A DNA stretch of 54,738 bases from Rhodospirillales bacterium (lineage in GTDB: Bacteria; Pseudomonadota; Alphaproteobacteria; Rhodospirillales; Casp-alpha2), in assembly GCA_023145215.1 (NCBI GenBank), contig JAGLED010000014.1, forward strand, positions 1 to 54,738, written 5' to 3'. The notes beneath the pieces are model-generated. The model did no database searches. It was not told the DNA's origin and was given only the letters and a program-made list of their open reading frames with translations. Shown in pieces: positions 1 to 7,884 of this stretch. Position numbers and translations under genes: made by a program. The stretch's first letter is position 1; the number at the start of each line of letters is the position of its first letter.

Positions 1-603
1 ACCGACCCGCGACCAGCGCTGTTCCTGGACCGTGACGGGGTAATCGTCGAGGAAGTCCATTACCTTCACAAAGTCGATGAGATGAAGATCGTATCCGGCG
101 CCCCCGAAGTGATCCGTCACGCCAACGCGTTGGGCGTGCCCGTGGTCGTCGTCACCAATCAAGCGGGTATCGGACGCGGCCGGTACGGATGGAAGGAATT
201 TATCGAGGTGCAGGACGCGATGCTGGACGAACTCGCGGCGGAAGGCGCCTTCGTCAACGCGGTCTTTGCCTGTCCGCATCACGCCAATGGTGTCGCACCC
301 TATAACGTGGATAACCACCCGGCCCGCAAGCCCAATCCCGGGATGCTGCTGGCTGCCGCGGAACGCCTTCCCTTGACGTTCGAGGGCTCATGGATCGTCG
401 GCGACCGTGCGGGCGACATCGAAGCGGCAAAGCGCGCCGGCTGCGCCGGTGGCGTGCATGTGTTTTGCGGGCACGGCAACCAGCCCGGGGAGCGCGATGC
501 GGCGATGTCGCAGCGGACCGCGAATTTCGACGTCAAGGCGGCGGAGACCATCGCCGACGCGGGCGGATTGATTCCGCTGCTGAACAATTCAACGGGAGAA
601 TAA
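1..603 (+). CDS. HAD-IIIA phosphatase, GmhB-like, 5' truncated
   Basis: The reading frame is open from base 1, so the true start lies upstream; 200 residues are visible. HAD motif I (DRDGVI, visible residues 10-15), the motif II Thr (VTNQAGIGRG, about 52), the motif III Lys (RKPNPGML, about 110) and the GDRAGD acidic motif (about 135) are all present, which fits the D-glycero-D-manno-heptose-1,7-bisphosphate 7-phosphatase and histidinol-phosphatase family of cytoplasmic phosphatases. Of the usual GmhB zinc site only the CPHH half is seen (about 91-94). The second Cys-x-Cys pair before RKP is replaced by DNHPA, so zinc binding is doubtful and the exact substrate is open. The next gene starts 5 bp after the stop, so the two are probably co-transcribed. 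Confidence 0.9.
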   Translation, partial: TDPRPALFLDRDGVIVEEVHYLHKVDEMKIVSGAPEVIRHANALGVPVVVVTNQAGIGRGRYGWKEFIEVQDAMLDELAAEGAFVNAVFACPHHANGVAPYNVDNHPARKPNPGMLLAAAERLPLTFEGSWIVGDRAGDIEAAKRAGCAGGVHVFCGHGNQPGERDAAMSQRTANFDVKAAETIADAGGLIPLLNNSTGE

Positions 604-607
604 GCTC

Positions 608-2062
608 ATGGCAGTACGCGCCGACATCGTCATCGATAATGCGACCATCATCGACGGTACAGGCTCGCCCGGCGTACCGGGTGGCATTGCCGTTGCCGGC
701 GACCGCATTTCCGTGGTGGGGGATGTCTCGGGTGTCGAGGCCCGGCATCGGATCGACGCCGGCGGTCATGTCGTCGCGCCAGGCTTTATCGACTGCCATA
801 CGCACGATGACCGGATGCTTCTGGACGAACCGGGGATGACCTGCAAGGTGACCCAGGGGGTGACGACCGTGGTCGCCGGCAACTGTGGGGTCAGTCTGGC
901 GCCGTTCCTGCCATCCGACGACTGGGACATGCCGGTGCCGATGGCGCTTTTGGGGGAAAAGAAACAGTACAAGTTTCCGAGCTTCCGTGACTATGCCAAG
1001 GCCTTTGAAAGGGCTCCCGCGGCGATCAACGCGGCGATGCTTTGCGGACACAATACGCTCCGTGCCGAGGCGATGCAGGGCGACGTCAAACGCCCGGCGA
1101 CGGAGATCGAGATTGCCCGGATGCAGCAGAAAGTGCGCGAGACCATGGAGGCGGGCGCGATCGGCATCAGTTCAGGCCTGATGTATCCGGCCGGGTTCGA
1201 CGCGCCGACGTCGGAAGTCGCGGCGCTGGCCGAGGCGGCAGGCAAGTATGGTGGGCTGTATGCGACGCATCTCCGTGACGAGGCTGAAAAGCTGGTTCAG
1301 TCCATCGAGGAGGCTGCCGAGATCGGCCGCGCCGGTCAGGTCGCGGTGGTGCTGTCGCATCACAAGATCACCGGAAGAAACAATTGGGGTGGTACCAAGC
1401 TGTCACTGGAGAGGATCGAGCAGTTAGCCGAGGGACAGACCATTCACTTCGACGTCTATCCCTACGTTGCCAGCGCAACGGCATTGATGGTCGAGCGGAT
1501 CTCGGTTGCCGAGAAGGTGCTGATCGTCGCCTCCGACAAGCATCCGCGTACAGCGGGCTGGTACCTGCACGACATCGCCGAGGAATGGGGTATGACCCAG
1601 GCGGAGGCGGCGGAAGAACTCATTCCTGCGCAGGCAATCTACTTTGCGATGCACGAAGACGACGTCCGGCGCGTGCTCGCGCATCCTCGTGCCATGGTCG
1701 GTTCCGACGGCATTCCCGGCACCGACGCACCGCATCCGCGCCTCTGGGGGACGTTCCCACGGGTGCTCGGCTACTATTCGCGTCAGGAAAAGCTGTTCCC
1801 GCTGGAAACGGCGGTCCACAAAATGACCGGGCATACGGCAAGCGTTTTCGGTTTCCGCGATCGTGGAGTCCTTAGGCCCGGCGCCGTCGCCGATATTACC
1901 GTGTTCGATCCCGAAACCGTGCTCGACCGGGCCACGTTCGAAAAACCGACGACACCGTCGGATGGTATTGATCACGTCATTGTCGGTGGCGAGGTGGTGT
2001 TCGAGGACGGCAAGCAGACGGCGGCTCGCCCGGGGCGGTTGGTCCGACGTGATGCGGCCTGA
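608..2062 (+). CDS. N-acyl-D-amino-acid deacylase family amidohydrolase
   Basis: This 484-residue protein matches the D-aminoacylase branch of the amidohydrolase superfamily, cytoplasmic metal-dependent enzymes that remove N-acyl groups from D-amino acids. The HTHDD metal motif is at residues 64-68, AGNCG provides the Cys typical of the family, ATHLRDE and LSHHK supply further His ligands, and GSDGIP carries the late catalytic Asp. The N-terminal (IIDGTG) and C-terminal (RPGAVADITVFDP) beta-sandwich strands frame the barrel, so the protein looks full length. The start ATG has a GGGAGA Shine-Dalgarno sequence inside the end of the previous gene. Which acyl-D-amino acid is used cannot be read from the sequence; dihydroorotase-like or N-acyl-D-glutamate specificity are alternatives. 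Confidence 0.93.
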   Translation: MAVRADIVIDNATIIDGTGSPGVPGGIAVAGDRISVVGDVSGVEARHRIDAGGHVVAPGFIDCHTHDDRMLLDEPGMTCKVTQGVTTVVAGNCGVSLAPFLPSDDWDMPVPMALLGEKKQYKFPSFRDYAKAFERAPAAINAAMLCGHNTLRAEAMQGDVKRPATEIEIARMQQKVRETMEAGAIGISSGLMYPAGFDAPTSEVAALAEAAGKYGGLYATHLRDEAEKLVQSIEEAAEIGRAGQVAVVLSHHKITGRNNWGGTKLSLERIEQLAEGQTIHFDVYPYVASATALMVERISVAEKVLIVASDKHPRTAGWYLHDIAEEWGMTQAEAAEELIPAQAIYFAMHEDDVRRVLAHPRAMVGSDGIPGTDAPHPRLWGTFPRVLGYYSRQEKLFPLETAVHKMTGHTASVFGFRDRGVLRPGAVADITVFDPETVLDRATFEKPTTPSDGIDHVIVGGEVVFEDGKQTAARPGRLVRRDAA

Positions 2063-2152
2063 CGTTACCATTGCAAAGCGGCTTTAAAGTCATCGACGAC
2101 CTGTTAAGCTGACGGGCATAAAAACAAAAATTGACTGGTGCTCGGGATAGGA

Positions 2153-3385
2153 ATGACGACGTCGAAAGGCAACGAACCCACCCGAAGTGACGAGGTGGAA
2201 GCGCTCCGCGATGAACTCGCGGCGTTGAAGCGGCGTATTGCGCAGATGGATGACGATACGCTTTTTTCCGAAGCGATGGAGAACAGTTCCGAAGCTATCG
2301 TGATCTACGATGAAGACGGGCGGCTGGTCGCCTGCAACCGGAATTTCCGGGAACTCTACGGCTATTCCGAGCAAGAGGCGCGAGAGGGAGTACACTTTCG
2401 CGAGCTCGGCCGGATCGACATCGAACGCGGCAACGTCGTCATTGGCGACGAATTCGGGGGTGGTGAAGAGTATCTCGAGCGCAAGGCCGAATACCGGCGC
2501 AAGCTCGAAGGATCGTTCGTCGTGCATCTGAAAGACGGTCGCTGGATCAGGACCACGGACCGGCGCATGCATCGGGGCGGCTTCGTCAGCGTTCAGGTGG
2601 ATATCACCGATATCAAAAGAAATGAGCAGGCGCTTCGCGCCGCCAAGGAAGCCGCCGAAAAAGCGGCGCAATTCAAATCTGAATTTCTTGCGAATATCAG
2701 CCATGACCTGCGAACGCCGTTAAACGCGATCATCGGCTTTTCCGAGCTGTTGATGTCGGAGATAAAGGGGCCGCTGGGCGATCCGGATTACCGGGATTAT
2801 GTCGGCGACATCCACGCCAGTGGGCAGCTGCTGCTCTCCATCGTCAATGACCTTTTGGATACCGCCCAGTTGGAAAGCGGCCGGTTGAAACTGGACTGCG
2901 CCGAATTCGATGCCGAGGAATGCGCTCGGGATGTAGTGAAACGGCTGCGGTCGATTACCGATCGTAAGCGACTCGTCATGGAGATCGAGACAGCGGACGG
3001 CTTTCCCGAAAAGGTCTACGCTGACCGCCGTGCAACCATCCAAATCCTCAACAACCTGATTGCGAATGCGGCCAAGCACTCCGACGACGGTGCCGCGATC
3101 CGTATCCGGTGGCATAACCCCGAACCCGGGGTCAACGCGGTCAGCGTTATCGACACCGGTAGCGGCATGGGGCCGGAGCTGATAGAGAAAGTCGGCGATC
3201 CGTTTTTACAGGAAGGCTCATACGCGCTGCATACCGGCGAAAAAGGGGCGGGGCTTGGTCTTTATATCTGCTCCAAGCTGATTGCCGCCATGGGTGGCCG
3301 GATGGAGATTGAGAGCGACCTAGGCCAAGGCGCTACGGTGACCATGGCCTGGCCCGATGACTGCGACGGTCCGGGCTGCGCCTGA
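2153..3385 (+). CDS. PAS-domain sensor histidine kinase (orphan, soluble)
   Basis: The 410-residue protein begins with a short coiled coil (VEALRDELAALKRRI), followed by one PAS domain (about 40-155), a HisKA domain with the phospho-acceptor His184 in NISHDLRTPLNAI, and a HATPase domain with an N box (NNLIANAAKH), a G1 box (DTGSGM) and a G2 box (GAGLGLYIC). No membrane segment is visible, so it should be a cytoplasmic sensor. I chose ATG 2153 because GGGA lies 5 bases upstream; a GTG at 2138 in the same frame is possible. No response regulator or receiver domain lies nearby, so its partner and signal are unknown. It converges with the M20 peptidase gene. Confidence 0.93.
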   Translation: MTTSKGNEPTRSDEVEALRDELAALKRRIAQMDDDTLFSEAMENSSEAIVIYDEDGRLVACNRNFRELYGYSEQEAREGVHFRELGRIDIERGNVVIGDEFGGGEEYLERKAEYRRKLEGSFVVHLKDGRWIRTTDRRMHRGGFVSVQVDITDIKRNEQALRAAKEAAEKAAQFKSEFLANISHDLRTPLNAIIGFSELLMSEIKGPLGDPDYRDYVGDIHASGQLLLSIVNDLLDTAQLESGRLKLDCAEFDAEECARDVVKRLRSITDRKRLVMEIETADGFPEKVYADRRATIQILNNLIANAAKHSDDGAAIRIRWHNPEPGVNAVSVIDTGSGMGPELIEKVGDPFLQEGSYALHTGEKGAGLGLYICSKLIAAMGGRMEIESDLGQGATVTMAWPDDCDGPGCA

Positions 3386-3420
3386 CGGTTATCGGGCGCG
3401 CCCGTATCCGGCCCTTGCGC

Positions 3421-4566
3421 CTATTCCAGCGTTTCCATCATGCGGATCATCAGGCGGCAGCGTTCGACGAGGCTTGAATAATAGATGAACTCGTCGTTGG
3501 AATGCGCCCCATGGCCGTCGGCGCCGAGCCCGTCGAGGGTCGGAATGCCGAGCGCGCCGGTGAAGTTTCCGTCCGAACCGCCGCCGGTTTTGAGGTCCTT
3601 GAGTTCGAAGCCGATTTCGGCGGCGCACTTTTTCGCGTGTTCGAACAGTTTTTCGATCCCCTCGAACTTCTCATACGGCGGCCGGTCCACACCGCCTTCG
3701 ACGGTAATCACGCAATCCTTATCCTCGGGCTGAAGTCCTTCAACGAACGCCATCACTTTTTCTGCGGCGTCCATGTCGGGGATGCGGATGTCGACGCTGA
3801 TCGTGCAGTCCTCGGGGACGACGTTGGTCAGTGTGCCGCCGTTGATGATGCCGACGGAACAGGTCTGGCCTTTGTCGTAATCGGTCAGTGCTTCGAGCTT
3901 CAAAATGATATGCGCCATTTCGCGGATCGCCGAACGGCCGTCCATGTGCCGGGCGCCGGCATGGGCGGGCACGCCCTTGACATTGATCTCGTATTGAAGT
4001 CTGCCGTTGCGGGCGGTGACGATCTTGCCGCCTTCGCGGGCCGGCTCGGTGACAAGCACGTATTTGTTCTTCTGGCCTTCTTCCGCAATCATCTTCTTGG
4101 ACGTCGGTGAGCCGATCTCTTCTTCGGGGATGAACATGAAGGTCACCGGCAACGGTGTCTCTTTCCCTTCCCGGATCAGGTGGCGCATGGCGTGAAGCGC
4201 GATGTAGGCGCCCGCTTTCATGTCGTAGATGCCGGGGCCGAACACCTTGTCGTCTTCACGGCGGATCGGGTTCTTGGTTTCCTTGATGCCGATCGGGTGC
4301 ACGGTATCCAGATGCGACAAGACGAGAATACCCGGTCTGTCACCGCCCCAGGGCGTGCGGCATTTGAGGATGTCGCCGAAACCGTCGCGGCCCGGGGTGC
4401 GGTCGATCTCAAGTCCCATGGTCTGGGCTTCGGTTTCGACCTGATTGACCATCTTGTTGACGGCCTCACCGTCGTGGCTCGGGCTTTCGATCTCGACCCA
4501 ACTCAGCACGCCGGCCAGGATTTCTTCTGCGTCGAGTGCAGGCAGGTTCGATTTGGCGTTATCCAT
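3421..4566 (-). CDS. M20 family metallopeptidase, CPG2-like
   Basis: This 381-residue protein resembles M20 di-zinc exopeptidases of the glutamate carboxypeptidase (CPG2) and ArgE/DapE group. Visible signatures are the first metal motif SHLDTVHP, the bridging Asp in GIYDMKAG, the catalytic Glu pair in PEEEIGS, and a late His in GADGHGAHSNDE. A dimerisation or lid domain is inserted at about residues 185-290 (VPAHAGARHMDGRS to the DIRIPDMD strand). No signal peptide is present, so it is likely cytoplasmic. The ATG is preceded by GGGGGA at a good distance. Known relatives cleave C-terminal glutamate or N-acyl groups; the substrate here is not predictable. It is a single gene whose 3' end converges with the histidine kinase. 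Confidence 0.93.
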   Translation of the reverse strand: MDNAKSNLPALDAEEILAGVLSWVEIESPSHDGEAVNKMVNQVETEAQTMGLEIDRTPGRDGFGDILKCRTPWGGDRPGILVLSHLDTVHPIGIKETKNPIRREDDKVFGPGIYDMKAGAYIALHAMRHLIREGKETPLPVTFMFIPEEEIGSPTSKKMIAEEGQKNKYVLVTEPAREGGKIVTARNGRLQYEINVKGVPAHAGARHMDGRSAIREMAHIILKLEALTDYDKGQTCSVGIINGGTLTNVVPEDCTISVDIRIPDMDAAEKVMAFVEGLQPEDKDCVITVEGGVDRPPYEKFEGIEKLFEHAKKCAAEIGFELKDLKTGGGSDGNFTGALGIPTLDGLGADGHGAHSNDEFIYYSSLVERCRLMIRMMETLE

Positions 4567-4687
4567 CTTTTCCCCCAGGGGTTCCGTTGTTATTAGAGTG
4601 TGCGTCCTTGAGGACGCCGGGATTTAATGCGCGCCCGGACGGGCGATGCCCACTAGGATAATTCACGAACCCGGAGCGTCAAACATC

Positions 4688-5152
4688 ATGTCGGTTGTCG
4701 ATCAGTTGAAATTGCGTCAGGCCGTGGCGGGCGACATCGCCGCAATCGTTGGGTTGCTGAGTGACGATCCCTTAGGCGCGAAGCGGGAAAACCCCGGCGA
4801 TCCGGCTTACGAAAAGGCATTCGACGCGATCGACAAGGATCCCAATAACGAGCTTTGGGTGATTGAAGGGCCGGACCGGCGGGTTATGGGGATCCTGCAA
4901 CTCACCTTCATTCCCGGGCTTTCGCACACCGCCGGTTGGCGCGCGCAGATCGAAGGCGTGCGTGTTACGGACGAACTGACGGGGCAAGGGGTCGGAACCT
5001 GGTTCTTTAAACAGATGATCGAGCGCGCAAGAGAGAAGGGCGTTCGGATGGTGCAACTGACCTCCGACAAGTCGCGTAAGGACGCGATCCGGTTCTACGA
5101 AGCGCTCGGCTTCAGCGCGACCCACGAAGGCTTCAAGCTCAAGTTCGAATAG
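4688..5152 (+). CDS. GNAT family N-acetyltransferase
   Basis: The 154-residue protein has the GNAT fold order: a beta-1 strand (LKLRQAVAGD), a central strand (RVMGILQLTFIPGL), the acetyl-CoA pyrophosphate-binding region in the form VTDELTGQGVGTWF (an R/Q-x-x-G-x-G/A variant), and the C-terminal RFYEALGFSATHEGFKL strand. It should use acetyl-CoA to acylate a small amine, amino acid or protein; the acceptor is unknown. ATG 4688 is preferred over the in-frame ATG at 4646 because homologues begin close to the first strand and GGAG lies about 11 bases upstream. The gene stands alone and its stop is followed at once by a structured repeat. Confidence 0.88.
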   Translation: MSVVDQLKLRQAVAGDIAAIVGLLSDDPLGAKRENPGDPAYEKAFDAIDKDPNNELWVIEGPDRRVMGILQLTFIPGLSHTAGWRAQIEGVRVTDELTGQGVGTWFFKQMIERAREKGVRMVQLTSDKSRKDAIRFYEALGFSATHEGFKLKFE

Positions 5153-5156
5153 CCTC

Positions 5157-5256
5157 CTCACCTGCCCTCTCCTGCATCAATGGAGGAGAGGGACCCGTCG
5201 AAATACGAGTTCAGCTCAAATCCCTCTCCCCCCTTCGGGGGGAGAGTTTAGGTGAG
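5157..5256. repeat. Structured intergenic repeat, copy 1 (cloverleaf-like)
   Basis: An outer inverted pair, CTCACCT (5157-5163) and AGGTGAG (5250-5256), encloses two hairpins: CCCTCTCC with GGAGAGGG (5165-5172/5185-5192) and CTCTCCCCCC with GGGGGGAGAG (5224-5233/5237-5246). The same layout occurs again at 9822-9924. It lies between the convergent 3' ends of the GNAT and aldehyde dehydrogenase genes, where it could also act as a bidirectional terminator. Such GGGGAGAG/GTGAGGG elements are, from memory, frequent in proteobacterial intergenic DNA. Confidence 0.85.
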
Positions 5257-5260
5257 GGGG

Positions 5261-6646
5261 TCAACCCTGAAGTTTCAGGTGATACGACTTCGGTCGCGTC
5301 AGGCTGAGATAGCCGAGTGACGACAACGCCGCCCCACGGCCCGTTTCCTTGCATCCCGTCCAGCAGAGACCCGGGTCGAGATAATCGGCGCGGTTCATGA
5401 AAATCGTACCGGTTTCGATCCGCCGTCCGATCTTTGCGGCACGGTCCGGATCGGCGGTCCAGAGCGATGCGGTGAGCCCGAAGTCGCTGTCGTTCATGAG
5501 CTCAATGGCTTGTTCATCGCTATCGACCTTCATGATACCCACCACCGGACCGAAACTTTCGTCCCGCATCACGCGCATGTCGTGGGTGACGTTGGTCAGG
5601 ATCTGCGGCATCAGGTACGCGCCGCCGTCGTCTTGGGGGAAGAGAGACTTATCGATCAGCGGTGTCGCCCCGGCCTTGATCGCTTCATCGGTCTGCGCGC
5701 GGACTTCATCGGCGAAGCGCACGTTGGCCATCGGGCCGAGGGTAGTGGCTTGGTCCAACGGGTTCCCGAGCTTGTAGCCGGAGACGATTTCGACCGCCTT
5801 TTCGACGAATTGATCGAAAAGCGATGCGGTGACGTAAATCCGCTCGATCCCGCAGCAGCACTGCCCCGAATTGAACATGGCCCCGTCGATCAGGACGTCG
5901 GCGGCGGCCTGAAGATCGGCGTCCTCCATGACATAGCCCGGGTCCTTGCCGCCGAGTTCCAGCCCGACGCCGGTGAACGTGCCAGCCGCCGCCGTTTCGA
6001 TGGCGCGGCCGCCACCGACGGAGCCGGTGAAGTTGACGAAACCGAATGACTTGGCGGCGATCAAAGTCGACGTCGTGTCGTGATCCAGGAACACGTTCTG
6101 GAACACACCGGCGGGCACGCCCGCTTCGACGAAGGCGCGCGCCATGCGCTCTCCGACGAGGAGCGTCTGCGTCGCGTGCTTTAAAAGTACCGCGTTGCCC
6201 GCGATCAGCGCCGGGGCGACCGTGTTGATCGCGGTCATGTACGGATAGTTCCAGGGTGCAATGACAAGGACCACGCCGACCGGCTCGCGTTCGATCCGGC
6301 GCTGGAAGGTCTCGCTTTCCTCGATCACCATCGGTTTCAGCGCTTCCGGCGCGATGTCGGCCATGTAGCCGGCGCGTTCCTCGGTGCCGCCGAACTCACC
6401 GCCGTATCGGATAGGCCGGCCCATCATGTGCGCAAGTTCGGGGACGACCTCATCCGTCATTTCGCCCAGCCGCGCGACACCGGCGCGCACCAGCCGGATG
6501 CGCTCTTCCATCGGCACCTCCTGCCAGTCCTTCTGCGCTTTCCTGGCGCGGGCGACGGCGGCGAAGGCGTCGTCACGGGAAAGAACGGGACGTTCGGCAT
6601 AGACGCTGCCGTCGATGGGGGAAATGCATTTAAGGGTCGCGGTCAT
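5261..6646 (-). CDS. NAD(P)-dependent aldehyde dehydrogenase
   Basis: This 461-residue ALDH superfamily enzyme oxidises an aldehyde to its acid in the cytoplasm. The oxyanion Asn is in PWNYP (residue 133), the cofactor-binding turn is FTGSVGGGRAIE (about 206-217), the general base Glu230 is in LELGGKDPG, and the nucleophile Cys264 lies in a run of three cysteines (GQCCCG). The length is slightly shorter than classical 480-500-residue ALDHs, as in the succinate-semialdehyde and short-chain groups. It lies downstream of the TRAP operon on the same strand but behind a likely terminator, so it may have its own promoter. The natural aldehyde is unknown; neighbours suggest a product of gamma-glutamyl or aldol catabolism, which is inference. 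Confidence 0.95.
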   Translation of the reverse strand: MTATLKCISPIDGSVYAERPVLSRDDAFAAVARARKAQKDWQEVPMEERIRLVRAGVARLGEMTDEVVPELAHMMGRPIRYGGEFGGTEERAGYMADIAPEALKPMVIEESETFQRRIEREPVGVVLVIAPWNYPYMTAINTVAPALIAGNAVLLKHATQTLLVGERMARAFVEAGVPAGVFQNVFLDHDTTSTLIAAKSFGFVNFTGSVGGGRAIETAAAGTFTGVGLELGGKDPGYVMEDADLQAAADVLIDGAMFNSGQCCCGIERIYVTASLFDQFVEKAVEIVSGYKLGNPLDQATTLGPMANVRFADEVRAQTDEAIKAGATPLIDKSLFPQDDGGAYLMPQILTNVTHDMRVMRDESFGPVVGIMKVDSDEQAIELMNDSDFGLTASLWTADPDRAAKIGRRIETGTIFMNRADYLDPGLCWTGCKETGRGAALSSLGYLSLTRPKSYHLKLQG

Positions 6647-6710
6647 GGAGGTCCCCTGCGAATGAATGTGAATGAGAGCGTCTTCTTAGGACGCGGCGGG
6701 GCGGACGTAA

Positions 6711-6740
6711 ATACCCCCGGCGCACAGGCACCGGGGGTAT
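6711..6740 (-). terminator. Rho-independent terminator of the first TRAP operon
   Basis: A perfect 10-bp stem, ATACCCCCGG (6711-6720) with CCGGGGGTAT (6731-6740), has a 10-base loop and begins 18 bases after the stop of the dctP-like gene. On the minus strand it is followed by a short TTTA tract. The position fits the end of the dctQ-dctM-dctP transcript; the weak T-tract lowers certainty. Confidence 0.65.
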
Positions 6741-6758
6741 CGTCAGCCGTCACGCGGA

Positions 6759-7802
6759 TCAGCTGTAGCGGTACGGGCGGCCCGCTTTCAGCATATCGGC
6801 GTTATACTTCTTGAAGATGTCCACGACCTTCTTCTTGGTCTCGGATTCCGAGGCGATCTCGTCCCAGAACTTGACCGCGGCCTGCTCGACGGTTTCCCAT
6901 TCCTTGTCGGGGATGGTGGTCAGCTTCATTTTCTCGCCGTTGACGCGGAGCGACGCCTCGCCGCCCCAGTACCACCACTGACGATAGTAGTGCGAGCTGT
7001 CGAAGGTGATCCTGATCAGTTCCTTCATCTTATCCGGCAGCTTGTTCCAGCTGTCCATGTTGGCGAAGAACGATCCCGCCCAGGCGCCCGAGATGTTGTT
7101 GGTCAGGAAGTAGTCGGTGACGTCTGCCCAACCCACCGTGTAATCCTCGGTGATGCCGGACCACGCGATGCCGTCCAGTTCGCCGGTCTGTACGGCGACC
7201 TCGATATCTTCCCACGGCAGCGTCACCGGCACGACGCCGAACTGCGCGAGGAAGCGGCCCGCAGTCGGGAACGTAAAGACGCGCTTGCCCTTGAGATCTT
7301 CGAGGCTGTGGATCGGATTCTTGGTGGCGAAGTGGCACGGGTCCCATGCCCCGGCGGAAATATGCTTCACGCCGACCTTGGAATACTCGGCGTCCCAGAT
7401 CTCGTTCAGGCCGTACTGGTTGAACAGCACCGGCACGTCCAGCGAATAGCGGCTGGCGAACGGGAAGTAGCCGCCGAAAACCGTGACCTCGGTCGGCGAC
7501 GCCATGGAATCGTCGTCCGACTGGACGGCGTCGATGGTGCCGGCCTGCATGGCGCGGAACAGTTCGCCCGTGGGCACGAGCTGGTCGGCGAAGAACAGTT
7601 CGATTTCCATCTCACCGGCAGCAATCTTGTTGAAGCTGTCGATGGCCGGCTTGATCACGTGTTCCGCGAGGGCTGCGCCTGCATAAGTCTGCATGCGCCA
7701 CTTGATCGGCGACTGCGAATGAACCGCGGGTGCCGCAAGCGATGCGGCCCCGGCAACACCGGCGGCGGCGCCGGCCTTAAGGAAGTTACGTCTCGTCGTC
7801 AT
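6759..7802 (-). CDS. TRAP transporter substrate-binding protein (DctP family)
   Basis: The 347-residue periplasmic binding protein starts with a twin-arginine signal (TTRRNFLKAGAAAGVAG, then cleavage near VHSQS), indicating Tat export in folded form. The core is typical of the DctP/TakP family, with GKRVFTFPTAGRF (about 165-178), the ligand-binding Arg region, and the hinge strand GELDGIAWSG (about 207-216) where family members contact the ligand carboxylate. It is the last gene of a dctQ-dctM-dctP operon, 82 bp after dctM, and is followed by a hairpin terminator. An AAGGAGAGG ribosome-binding site supports the start. TRAP systems take up organic acids using a sodium gradient; the ligand here is not known. 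Confidence 0.95.
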   Translation of the reverse strand: MTTRRNFLKAGAAAGVAGAASLAAPAVHSQSPIKWRMQTYAGAALAEHVIKPAIDSFNKIAAGEMEIELFFADQLVPTGELFRAMQAGTIDAVQSDDDSMASPTEVTVFGGYFPFASRYSLDVPVLFNQYGLNEIWDAEYSKVGVKHISAGAWDPCHFATKNPIHSLEDLKGKRVFTFPTAGRFLAQFGVVPVTLPWEDIEVAVQTGELDGIAWSGITEDYTVGWADVTDYFLTNNISGAWAGSFFANMDSWNKLPDKMKELIRITFDSSHYYRQWWYWGGEASLRVNGEKMKLTTIPDKEWETVEQAAVKFWDEIASESETKKKVVDIFKKYNADMLKAGRPYRYS

Positions 7803-7884
7803 TGTCCTCTCCTTTGGGTTTGCGGTTGTCCGTTTTCCTGCCCCAAGCGATGTTGATTCGTGTCGCCCCTTTTCGGGGTCCTGA

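Noticed and set aside
3393..3404. CGGGCGCGCCCG palindrome between the convergent kinase and peptidase genes
   Set aside because: It is short, has no T-tract and is likely by chance in GC-rich DNA.
7866..7878. CCCC/GGGG hairpin between dctM and dctP
   Set aside because: The stem has only about 4-5 base pairs, too weak to call a terminator or attenuator.
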